13,230 nt of DNA from Bacilli bacterium (GTDB lineage Bacteria > Bacillota_I > Bacilli_A > RFN20 > CAG-826), in NCBI GenBank assembly GCA_024413875.1, contig JAKSVY010000041.1, positions 1 to 13,230 of the forward strand, written 5' to 3'. Made by a program: the position numbers and the translations under genes. Numbering within the stretch: position 1 is the stretch's first letter; the number at the start of each line of letters is the position of its first letter. The notes below the pieces were generated by a model. It did no database searches. It was not told where the DNA came from and saw only the letters and a list, made by a program, of their open reading frames with translations. Shown here in pieces: positions 5,906 through 12,520 of the stretch.

Positions 5906-6676
5906 TTATTTGTTATCAGAAATTAAATAGTCTTGAAGCATTCTTTCGAAGTCATCGATTGTTGAGTGAATGAGTTCACCATCAACCGCGAATGAAATAC
6001 GTCCTGTTTCTTCTGAAACAACGACAGTAACTGAATCAGAGATTTCAGAGATACCAATAGCAGCTCTATGTCTAGAACCATATTTACCAGTTAAAGGTTT
6101 TTGTGTTGGTGGGAAGAAAGCTGCTGCTGAGTAGATTGTGTCTCTACGAATGATAACCGCACCATCATGTAAACGTGTTCCTTCATAGAAGATTGAAAGT
6201 AATAATTCAGGAACAACAGGTGAATTTAAGACAGTTCCTGGAGTGTTAACTAGGTTATCAAGGCTATCTTCTTTTTCAAATGTGATTAACGCACCTGTTT
6301 TTGTTTTTGAAAGTTGAGAGACTGCTGTAGCAATCTTTGAGCATAATTCATAACGGTCATAAACTTTTTCAACATCACCTTTATGCTTAACAGCTTTTGT
6401 TGTAACTGGGTTAGTAACAAATGGTCTAACTGCTGCAACATTGATGATTAAGAATAAGACGAGTGATAAGATAGTTCCGATTGTTGCAATGTTTGCGACA
6501 AGATTAAGTCCAAGAACCTTTGCAACAATAATGAGAGTACTACCGCAGCCAACAATAATGAGAGGTAGTTTTTTCTTGAGTAAATAAAGTGATACAAGCA
6601 TCACTCCAACGAGTAAAACAAGTGAAAGTCCTAAGTCAACCCATAACCAAGGATCTGCATAGTTAACATTTGGCAT
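5906..6676 (-). CDS. cdaA: Diadenylate cyclase, CdaA type (c-di-AMP synthase)
   Basis: It joins two ATP into cyclic di-AMP, the second messenger that controls potassium and osmolyte uptake in low-GC Gram-positives, and acts at the inner face of the membrane. Counted from the ATG at 6676 (256 aa), three helices lie near residues 9-33, 37-57 and 63-82. A linker and the DAC domain follow, with the motifs LHDGAVII (DGA at 171-173) and GSRHRAAIGISE (RHR at 202-204), both complete. The length is close to B. subtilis CdaA (273 aa). I chose the ATG because AAAGG lies eight bases upstream; a TTG six codons earlier (6694) is open but has no good ribosome binding site. The usual neighbours cdaR and glmM are not adjacent; a Nudix hydrolase gene follows after five bases. 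Confidence 0.95.
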   Translation of the reverse strand: MPNVNYADPWLWVDLGLSLVLLVGVMLVSLYLLKKKLPLIIVGCGSTLIIVAKVLGLNLVANIATIGTILSLVLFLIINVAAVRPFVTNPVTTKAVKHKGDVEKVYDRYELCSKIATAVSQLSKTKTGALITFEKEDSLDNLVNTPGTVLNSPVVPELLLSIFYEGTRLHDGAVIIRRDTIYSAAAFFPPTQKPLTGKYGSRHRAAIGISEISDSVTVVVSEETGRISFAVDGELIHSTIDDFERMLQDYLISDNK

Positions 6677-6684
6677 ATTTTGTA

Positions 6685-6689
6685 CCTTT
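6685..6689 (-). promoter_or_regulatory. Ribosome binding site that sets the cdaA start
   Basis: AAAGG on the minus strand, eight bases before the ATG at 6676, favours that ATG over the in-frame TTG at 6694, which the AAAGG would lie behind. Confidence 0.6.
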
Positions 6690-6694
6690 AACAA

Positions 6695-6825
6695 ACTTCT
6701 TTTGGAAGTATTGTTCCTTTCAAATTTTGCAAATTAAGATATTAAAAAAATTACGAGATCAGAATCTCTATTTATAGTTTAGCATAATTATTTAAAAATT
6801 AAATAACCGATAAAAAATAGAAATC
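6695..6825 (-). other. cdaA leader region with several small inverted repeats
   Basis: No gene is seen here. On the minus strand, in order, there is an AT-only inverted repeat (TTATTTAA with TTAAATAA, around 6788-6806), a TGCTAAACT extended -10 candidate (about 6777-6785) without a clear -35, a GAGAT/ATCTC hairpin (6755-6768) followed by GTAATTTTTTT, and an ACTTC/GAAGT hairpin (6695-6709) close to the cdaA start. The second hairpin plus T-run has the form of a weak terminator lying between the possible promoter and cdaA. I do not recognise the c-di-AMP (ydaO) riboswitch consensus here. Confidence 0.4.
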
Positions 6826-6844
6826 CCTTCAACATAGTTGAAAG
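6826..6844 (-). terminator. Possible second terminator hairpin after pepF
   Basis: On the minus strand CTTTCAA pairs with TTGAAGG (one G-U) around a five-base loop, followed by GATTTCTATTTTTT. It lies eight bases beyond the T-run of the stronger pepF terminator and may act as a back-up. Confidence 0.45.
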
Positions 6845-6851
6845 AAGTATG

Positions 6852-6879
6852 AAAAAAGCGCCTATTTTGAATAGACGCT
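6852..6879 (-). terminator. Rho-independent terminator of pepF
   Basis: On the minus strand AGCGTCTATT pairs over ten positions (one G-U) with AATAGGCGCT around a CAA loop (6857-6879), followed by six T residues. It begins seven bases after the pepF stop and separates the peptidase genes from the cdaA operon. Confidence 0.9.
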
Positions 6880-6886
6880 AATTTGA

Positions 6887-8602
6887 TTAATATTTTGAGA
6901 TATCGATACCTTCAAGAATCTTAACACAAGGCTTAATGACTTTTGCGACATTTCCATCATCAAATGGATTTCTTAAGTGAGCCTTCTTTAAGAGTGAAAC
7001 GAATGGATATTTTCCACCCATACGGCAGAGTCTAACATACTTAGCCCATGCCTTAGGTTGATCCTTGCTCATTTCAACTAAGAATTGCATTGCACAGACT
7101 TGTGCTAATGTGTAATCGATATAGTAGAATGGAGTGCTAAAGACGTGCGATTGTCTCATCCAATATGCACCATGTTCATATGTTGGTTGATCAACATATT
7201 GTTTGTGAGGTAAATTACGCTTTTCAATTTCTCTCCACTTTGCACATCTTTCTTGGTGTGTTGCAGTTGGGTTTTCATATACCCAGTGTTGGAATTCATC
7301 GATTGAGATTCCATATGGGAGGAATTCAATAGCACCTGAAAGGTGAGAGTAACGATATTTATCATCATCTTCACCGAAGAATTTATCCATCCATGGCCAT
7401 GCAAAGAATTCCATAGACATTGAGTGAATTTCACATGCTTCAAGAGTTGGCATATGGAAATCTCCAGGTTTGATATTTCTTGATAAATAGCCTTGGAATG
7501 CGTGACCTACTTCGTGAGTTAATGTATCAACGTCACCAGAAGTGCCATTAGAGTTAGCGAAGATAAATGGGAAACCATATACTGGCATAAATGTCATATA
7601 ACCACCAGGTTGTTTACCAGGTCTTGCATCAAGGTCAAGAAGATGGTGATCTTGCATGAAGCGGAAGAATTCACCTGATTCTTTTGACATTTCATCATAC
7701 ATTTCTGTTGCATATTTAACTAATTCATCAGTTGTGCCCTTAGGTGTTGGGTTACCTGATAAGAATGAAAGGTTAAAGTCATAGCTTGCCATTTTATTAA
7801 ATGGAATACCAACACGCTTTGCTTGAGCCTTGTATAACTTTTGGCATGCTGGAACACAAACTTCAGCAATTTGTTTACGATAGTTTGCTACTTCTTTTGC
7901 AGTGTAATCTGTTCTACCTAATGAGAGGTAACCAAGTTCAATGTAGTTAGCATAACCAAGCTTTTTAGCAGCTGTGTCACGGAGTAAAACGAGTTGAGAG
8001 TAAATATCGCCAATTTCTTCTTCGTGTTCACCCATCCACTTATCTACTGCAACAGCAGCATCGTGGCGGACTTTTCTATCGCTTGATGTAGCAAATTTAC
8101 CCATTTGTGGAAGGTTATAAACCTTGCCTTCAAATTCGATTTGTGCTGAACCTAAAACCATTGAATATTTACTAGATAACTTATTGATTTCAATAAGTTC
8201 AGGAATGATTTTTTCATCAAATGACTTTAATGAATTTTCAATCATCTTGAAGTAATATGGAGTGTATTTCTTTTCAATATCTGCACGATATGGAAGAGTG
8301 AGTAAGAGTTTGTTCCATTCGTTGTAAAGTGCACTGACTAAAGGCATAACTTCATCAACTTGGTTGTTGAGTTTTGCGATCTTTTTATCAGTTGTATTTA
8401 ATGTGTAACGGATGTTAATAACTGTTACGTTTGTTTGAAGTTTATCGTTATATTTTTCAAACTTATGAATAACTTTCATTCCTGATTTAAAATCAGGTGC
8501 TGCTTTAAGTTCTTCAATGTAGCCTTTCAATTTCTTTTCAATTGATTTGTAAGAAATGCTCTTGGCTGGGATGTCTTCAAATTTTAAATTTGTTGTGTCC
8601 AT
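6887..8602 (-). CDS. pepF: Oligoendopeptidase, M3 family (PepF-like)
   Basis: This cytoplasmic zinc metallopeptidase cuts medium-length oligopeptides. The 571-aa protein lies within the usual M3B range. The zinc signature THEVGHAFQGY at 362-372 supplies His363, Glu364 and His367, and the third ligand is probably Glu391 in ACEIHSMSMEF. Upstream GGYMTFMPVYGFPFIFAN (333-350) and downstream YIDYTLAQ are family blocks. The start is fixed by AAAGGAG (8610-8616), seven bases before the ATG; this site abuts the TAA of the metalloprotease gene 13 bases upstream, so the two are probably one operon and partly coupled. A terminator follows. It could finish peptides released by the secreted protease, though no peptide transporter is visible here. 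Confidence 0.95.
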   Translation of the reverse strand: MDTTNLKFEDIPAKSISYKSIEKKLKGYIEELKAAPDFKSGMKVIHKFEKYNDKLQTNVTVINIRYTLNTTDKKIAKLNNQVDEVMPLVSALYNEWNKLLLTLPYRADIEKKYTPYYFKMIENSLKSFDEKIIPELIEINKLSSKYSMVLGSAQIEFEGKVYNLPQMGKFATSSDRKVRHDAAVAVDKWMGEHEEEIGDIYSQLVLLRDTAAKKLGYANYIELGYLSLGRTDYTAKEVANYRKQIAEVCVPACQKLYKAQAKRVGIPFNKMASYDFNLSFLSGNPTPKGTTDELVKYATEMYDEMSKESGEFFRFMQDHHLLDLDARPGKQPGGYMTFMPVYGFPFIFANSNGTSGDVDTLTHEVGHAFQGYLSRNIKPGDFHMPTLEACEIHSMSMEFFAWPWMDKFFGEDDDKYRYSHLSGAIEFLPYGISIDEFQHWVYENPTATHQERCAKWREIEKRNLPHKQYVDQPTYEHGAYWMRQSHVFSTPFYYIDYTLAQVCAMQFLVEMSKDQPKAWAKYVRLCRMGGKYPFVSLLKKAHLRNPFDDGNVAKVIKPCVKILEGIDISKY

Positions 8603-8615
8603 TTTGTGTCTCCTT

Positions 8616-10178
8616 TTATTTTGAAATTGTTATAGTAGCGCTTTCAGAAGTTACGCTATCGAAAGTAATTGTGTATGGGAATGTATCACCATTATTGAAT
8701 CGACCATTTTTGAAGAATGATGAATAATAATTCATATTGAATACATTTCCAGTTTGGAACAAGTCGGATTTTGCTAATGCATTACGAGATGTGCCAGTTT
8801 TAAATGTATTAACCTTACCAGCTTGAATTAATGATAATTGCTTATAGTCTTTTGAAGACGCTACATAGTAAGGTGAATAGTCATAGTTATTATAAGAATT
8901 TGTTTGTGGCAAACAAACATAATTGTATGTTGTTGTAGTTGGGTTAGTGATATATCCACCACCTTTAACAGTGTAATACTCACCTGTTGCTGTAGCATCG
9001 TTAAATCCATAAAGACGAGAATCGACGTGATACATACGAACCCCACCATTACCTAATGCTGTTGCGCCTTTGCTTCCATAAGAAGCAGCAATTGAAGGCC
9101 AATTATCCCAATCCAAGGCATTGTTTCCACACTTAGTGAATAATTCAAGGAGAATATATTCATCATATGCTGAACCGTTCCATTTTGAACCGTTTGCTGG
9201 GATAAGGATACAATCTCCACTAGTGGATGCTGGTTTAATTGTGATAGTCACACTATCGGATTTACCATCAACAACATAAGGTTGAGTCCAATCCATAAGC
9301 ATTTTTGAATATGAATTCCAGTCAAAGCAGTTAAGATCTTGCATATCTGCTCCGCCAATATAGTCCGCATATGAATTATCGGAATAGTTATAATAATCTT
9401 CTACTCCAAAGACGTGACCTTGTTCGTGGATTGATGTGGTGTCACCAATCATTCCATATGTTGTACATAGATACACATCTAATGCTGGTCTAGCATGTGT
9501 ACCTGGTTTATCATGAGCGTTTTGAACATACCACATATGTGGCCATAAATATCCATCTGGATTAAGGCTTCTTACACTTCCTCCGAAAGCATTTGATGAT
9601 AGATTAGTTATAAAATGAACTGAATCAATAAATCCATCGTTATTGCTATCAAAGATAGAAAAATCTAAAGATGGGTTGTTATTTAGTGTCCATTCATAGA
9701 CTGTCTTTAATAATGTATTGAATCTTTCATCGCTATAATCATTAACAGTAGATGCGCTGAGGTTTGCTTCATATTTGTTAGCGATTACTCCGGAGATATT
9801 TAATTTACCAAAGGAAGCATTCTTATAATACGTTTTTAACGTATCACTTTGTTCACCGAAATATCTATTTCTAATTGCTTCATAACTTGAGTCAGTATAT
9901 GACACTGTTTGGCTAGTTTTATTGAATTCAATTGGAATGACAAGGATATTTAAATTTCCTGATGATGGAGAAAACGCTTCATCATAATCTGTTGCCTTAT
10001 AAGCAAGAGATGAAGGTTTATAATATCCATCTCCTTCAACAATTGGATCAATTGGAACATATGTTGATGAGTTTCCACCACTGGAACTATTATTCAAAAT
10101 AGCATCAATGAGTGAACATGACGTCATAGCAGGAGCAATAGATAATAATGTTATAAGATGTAGTATTTTTTTATTCAT
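8616..10178 (-). CDS. Secreted M6-like zinc metalloprotease lipoprotein
   Basis: The 520-aa protein has a lipoprotein signal: a short basic start, a hydrophobic stretch and MTSC with Cys21 as the likely lipidated residue. A Ser/Gly/Asn-rich linker (30-40) follows, so it should be tethered outside the membrane. Residues about 75-300 look like a peptidase M6 (immune inhibitor A-like) domain: DSNNDGFID (177-185) is a calcium-type loop, HEQGHVFGVEDYY (251-263) carries the zinc His251 and His255 with catalytic Glu252 and a later Asp261, and a GADMQD...MLMDW block follows. The C-terminal 200 residues are beta-rich with no motif I can name. No Shine-Dalgarno sequence precedes the ATG; a hairpin sits there instead. 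pepF follows after 13 bases. Substrate and host role are unknown. Confidence 0.9.
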   Translation of the reverse strand: MNKKILHLITLLSIAPAMTSCSLIDAILNNSSSGGNSSTYVPIDPIVEGDGYYKPSSLAYKATDYDEAFSPSSGNLNILVIPIEFNKTSQTVSYTDSSYEAIRNRYFGEQSDTLKTYYKNASFGKLNISGVIANKYEANLSASTVNDYSDERFNTLLKTVYEWTLNNNPSLDFSIFDSNNDGFIDSVHFITNLSSNAFGGSVRSLNPDGYLWPHMWYVQNAHDKPGTHARPALDVYLCTTYGMIGDTTSIHEQGHVFGVEDYYNYSDNSYADYIGGADMQDLNCFDWNSYSKMLMDWTQPYVVDGKSDSVTITIKPASTSGDCILIPANGSKWNGSAYDEYILLELFTKCGNNALDWDNWPSIAASYGSKGATALGNGGVRMYHVDSRLYGFNDATATGEYYTVKGGGYITNPTTTTYNYVCLPQTNSYNNYDYSPYYVASSKDYKQLSLIQAGKVNTFKTGTSRNALAKSDLFQTGNVFNMNYYSSFFKNGRFNNGDTFPYTITFDSVTSESATITISK

Positions 10179-10184
10179 AGTTGT

Positions 10185-10204
10185 TACACATTCTTTGATG
10201 TGTA
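10185..10204 (-). promoter_or_regulatory. Leader hairpin of the metalloprotease gene
   Basis: On the minus strand TACACAT pairs perfectly with ATGTGTA over seven positions around the loop CAAAGA. It begins about six bases from the predicted transcript start and ends six bases before the ATG. It could protect the 5' end, as the aprE leader hairpin does in Bacillus, or control access to the start. Confidence 0.5.
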
Positions 10205-10216
10205 GTGTGATTTTAC

Positions 10217-10222
10217 ATTATA
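10217..10222 (-). promoter_or_regulatory. Probable -10 box of the metalloprotease-pepF operon
   Basis: A perfect TATAAT on the minus strand lies 38 bases before the ATG and downstream of the C69 terminator. The -35 region is poor (ATCTTG or TCTTGT at 16-17 bases). An inverted repeat TTTGAT-AAA-ATCAAA (10225-10239) fills the space just upstream, so an activator or repressor may bind there. Confidence 0.6.
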
Positions 10223-10224
10223 GT

Positions 10225-10239
10225 TTTGATAAAATCAAA
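10225..10239. repeat. Inverted repeat in the metalloprotease promoter, possible operator
   Basis: TTTGAT and ATCAAA are perfect six-base arms three bases apart, placed between the likely -35 region and the TATAAT box. The position is typical of an operator, but an AT-rich repeat this short can arise by chance. Confidence 0.4.
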
Positions 10240-10253
10240 CAAGATGATTTAGA

Positions 10254-10280
10254 TAAAATAAAAAGCCCACATAGTGGGCT
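10254..10280 (-). terminator. Rho-independent terminator of the C69 dipeptidase gene
   Basis: On the minus strand AGCCCAC pairs perfectly with GTGGGCT around TAT (10264-10280), followed by TTTTATTTTA. It starts six bases after the TAG stop. Confidence 0.92.
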
Positions 10281-10286
10281 CTTAAT

Positions 10287-11747
10287 CTAATTATCAAATC
10301 TATGATATCCGTTTTTCATTTGTTCACTAGCATTTAGAAGGACTTTATCTAATGTTGACGAAGTCTCTTTCTTAGCCATTTCACAAATCTTTTCATTTGC
10401 TTCTTTTAAGATGTTAACATCCTTTGTTTCGTTATATTTAGCATCATATTCATTTAGTAAACGTTGACCACCATTTAAGACTGCTTCTTGATATCTTTCA
10501 ATGTGGATTAAAGAAGTTGAATAATGAGCATCTGCTAAAGCACCTAAAAGACGAGAATTCCAATAAAAGCTATTTGTGTTAACTTCAAGGGTTGTATTTG
10601 ATACATATTCAGGCATTACATCTACGTTAGTGTATAAAGGGATGGTTGAGTTAAATGCATTTGATCCAAACATTAACCATTCAACACCTTTAATTGCGTC
10701 GTCAACATAAGGTCTAATTTGGCAAATTGAAGTAACACCAGTTCTTGAGATGCCAATTGGACGATACATACCCTTCTTTGAAGATGTTCCTCTACCATAT
10801 GGGTTATATTCAGTTCCTTGGTAGTAAGAAGATAAAATATATTTTACTTCTTCAATAGTGATTTTTCTTTCTGGTTTAAGTGACCATGGGATATCATCAC
10901 TTTCTGGATTAAAGTCAGCGTTTTCCCCATCCCATTTGTATGTTCTTGGGTTGAAGTATCTCGCCATAAACCATCCACGTGGAGTGTTATAACAATGGTC
11001 TGAATCATCATGTGAACCAAAGGCTAAACGTGGGTTAAATTCCCCTTCTTGTTTAGTGTCTAAATGATACTTTGTGACAAACTCTTTTAAGTCTTTTGAA
11101 CACATATTTTCTTTTTGTTCACCATAAGCATCATCAAAATCAAATCTATCTAATCCAAATTGGTTAGGCATAATGACATATTCATCATCTTTAACACGTC
11201 TTGCAATCCAATGATGACCTCCAATTGATTCAAGCCACCAAACTTCGTTTTCATCGTTAAAAGCGATACCGTTTGATTCATATGTTCCATATTTTTCAAG
11301 CAGCATTCCTAAACGGATAACACCTTCACGAGCAGTTTTAATATATGGAAGAGTTAAGACAACAAGATCTTCTTCACCAATACCACCTGGAATATCATCT
11401 TTATCTTCTTTTCCTTTGATATATTTTACGTATGGATCTGCTCCCATGACTCTAGAGTTAGTCGTAATGGTTTCGGTAGCAGTCATACCAACATTAGCAG
11501 AGTTAATTCCAGTAGCGGCCCAAATACCGTGTTTATCATCAACACTTGGACATGCAGTATATCTAAGTGGGTTATCTGGGAGTTCAATTGTTAAATGGCC
11601 AATTTTGCTTACGTATTTTCTAGGTTGATCTTTTGGGTTAACAACAATCATTTTCTTAACATCAAATCTTCCATCATCAGTTCTTGAAATCATTGTTGAT
11701 CCATCGTTGGTAGCGAGTCTACCAGCTAAAAATGTTGTACATGGCAT
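10287..11747 (-). CDS. Dipeptidase, peptidase family C69 (PepD-like)
   Basis: This is an N-terminal nucleophile hydrolase that splits dipeptides, probably in the cytoplasm because no signal peptide is seen. The 486-aa protein, close to the Lactobacillus PepD length (about 470), begins MPCTTFLAGRLATNDGS. Cys3 is the expected nucleophile once the residues before it are removed, and SRTDDGRF (21-28) corresponds to the family's ARNEDS block. WWLESIGGHHWIARRV (about 169-184) and an EITYN-like central region are also typical. AAAGGAGA (11755-11762) lies seven bases before the ATG and fixes the start. It has its own promoter and terminator, so it is probably monocistronic. With the M6 protease and pepF next door it makes a three-peptidase cluster. 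Confidence 0.93.
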   Translation of the reverse strand: MPCTTFLAGRLATNDGSTMISRTDDGRFDVKKMIVVNPKDQPRKYVSKIGHLTIELPDNPLRYTACPSVDDKHGIWAATGINSANVGMTATETITTNSRVMGADPYVKYIKGKEDKDDIPGGIGEEDLVVLTLPYIKTAREGVIRLGMLLEKYGTYESNGIAFNDENEVWWLESIGGHHWIARRVKDDEYVIMPNQFGLDRFDFDDAYGEQKENMCSKDLKEFVTKYHLDTKQEGEFNPRLAFGSHDDSDHCYNTPRGWFMARYFNPRTYKWDGENADFNPESDDIPWSLKPERKITIEEVKYILSSYYQGTEYNPYGRGTSSKKGMYRPIGISRTGVTSICQIRPYVDDAIKGVEWLMFGSNAFNSTIPLYTNVDVMPEYVSNTTLEVNTNSFYWNSRLLGALADAHYSTSLIHIERYQEAVLNGGQRLLNEYDAKYNETKDVNILKEANEKICEMAKKETSSTLDKVLLNASEQMKNGYHRFDN

Positions 11748-11754
11748 AATAAAA

Positions 11755-11762
11755 TCTCCTTT
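11755..11762 (-). promoter_or_regulatory. Ribosome binding site of the C69 dipeptidase
   Basis: AAAGGAGA on the minus strand, seven bases from the ATG, decides the start so that Cys3 falls at the N-terminus, as the catalytic mechanism needs. Confidence 0.8.
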
Positions 11763-11777
11763 ATTATTTGTTGTTTA

Positions 11778-11805
11778 ATTATAATCCAATTATTAAATTG
11801 GTAAA
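11778..11805 (-). promoter_or_regulatory. Promoter of the C69 dipeptidase gene with an internal inverted repeat
   Basis: On the minus strand TTTACC (11800-11805) and a perfect TATAAT (11778-11783) are 16 bases apart. The spacer is largely a six-base inverted repeat, CCAATT-TAAT-AATTGG (11786-11801), which overlaps the -35 box by two bases. It could be an operator. It begins directly after the stop of the YhhN-like gene. Confidence 0.65.
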
Positions 11806-11806
11806 G

Positions 11807-12520
11807 TTATTCGGTAATTGTTTTATTGAATAATGGTTTGGAAAATAAAACATTTAAAGTAATTAGTGTTTGACTAGGAACATAGAACATCCAAATAACA
11901 TTAAAGTTTGGATGGAATATTTGATAAATAAGAGAATCAGATGACACTGAAATATAATTATCAATTAATACTGACATTCCAACATTGATATCGCAAAGAA
12001 TAAATAACACTAATCCAATCGCAAACAGTAATAACTTCTTTGATTTATAAAAAGAAAATACGATATTTATCACTAGATTAGTGATATAAAGCATCGATAA
12101 TATCGACACTGCGTCAGTGTTTTTCTTTAAAACCAAAACACAAGCAACTGAAGAAATAACCATTAGCCCTAATCTTATCGACAAAGAAATTATCTGTTCT
12201 TTTTTAGTTAAATAATTATGGATATAAAGCATATGTGCGATTTGAACAACTAAAAAGAATATCATTCCAAATAGTTTATTTTGTGGTTCCACCATTACAA
12301 GGAATGTATCAGAAACAAGAGTAAAACATAACGCGACTATTTCAAAAAACATATCTTTATTTTTTATTTGAAATAAAGAGAAAGCGAACGCTAAAAGAAT
12401 TGAGATATATGCAGGATATTTATAAGGAATGTATTTAGGCAAAAATAAAATCATTATGTATAAGCATAATTCAAGGGCAATAAAAATAATTGAAATGATT
12501 TTATTAGTCTTGTTTTTCAT
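11807..12520 (-). CDS. YhhN/TMEM86-like membrane protein (lysoplasmalogenase family)
   Basis: The 237-aa protein is almost wholly hydrophobic, with about seven or eight membrane helices. Spaced family residues support YhhN: VSDTFLVM with Asp71, FFLVVQIAHMLY with His96 and Tyr99, AIGLVLFILCD with Asp177, and a C-terminal FYVPSQTLITL block. Animal TMEM86 relatives cleave the vinyl-ether bond of lysoplasmalogens; whether bacterial members of this type do so is mostly unproven. Its ATG lies inside the upstream gene (17-base overlap) with no Shine-Dalgarno sequence, so it is probably translated by coupling to the reductase. No strong terminator follows. The family call rests on motif pattern; membrane location is secure. 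Confidence 0.75.
   Translation of the reverse strand: MKNKTNKIISIIFIALELCLYIMILFLPKYIPYKYPAYISILLAFAFSLFQIKNKDMFFEIVALCFTLVSDTFLVMVEPQNKLFGMIFFLVVQIAHMLYIHNYLTKKEQIISLSIRLGLMVISSVACVLVLKKNTDAVSILSMLYITNLVINIVFSFYKSKKLLLFAIGLVLFILCDINVGMSVLIDNYISVSSDSLIYQIFHPNFNVIWMFYVPSQTLITLNVLFSKPLFNKTITE

Noticed and set aside
6677..6694. TTG start for cdaA six codons upstream
   Set aside because: No usable ribosome binding site precedes it, whereas AAAGG is well placed for the ATG at 6676.
6695..6886. c-di-AMP (ydaO) riboswitch or T-box upstream of cdaA
   Set aside because: No conserved core of either class is visible, and the hairpins are short and AT-rich.
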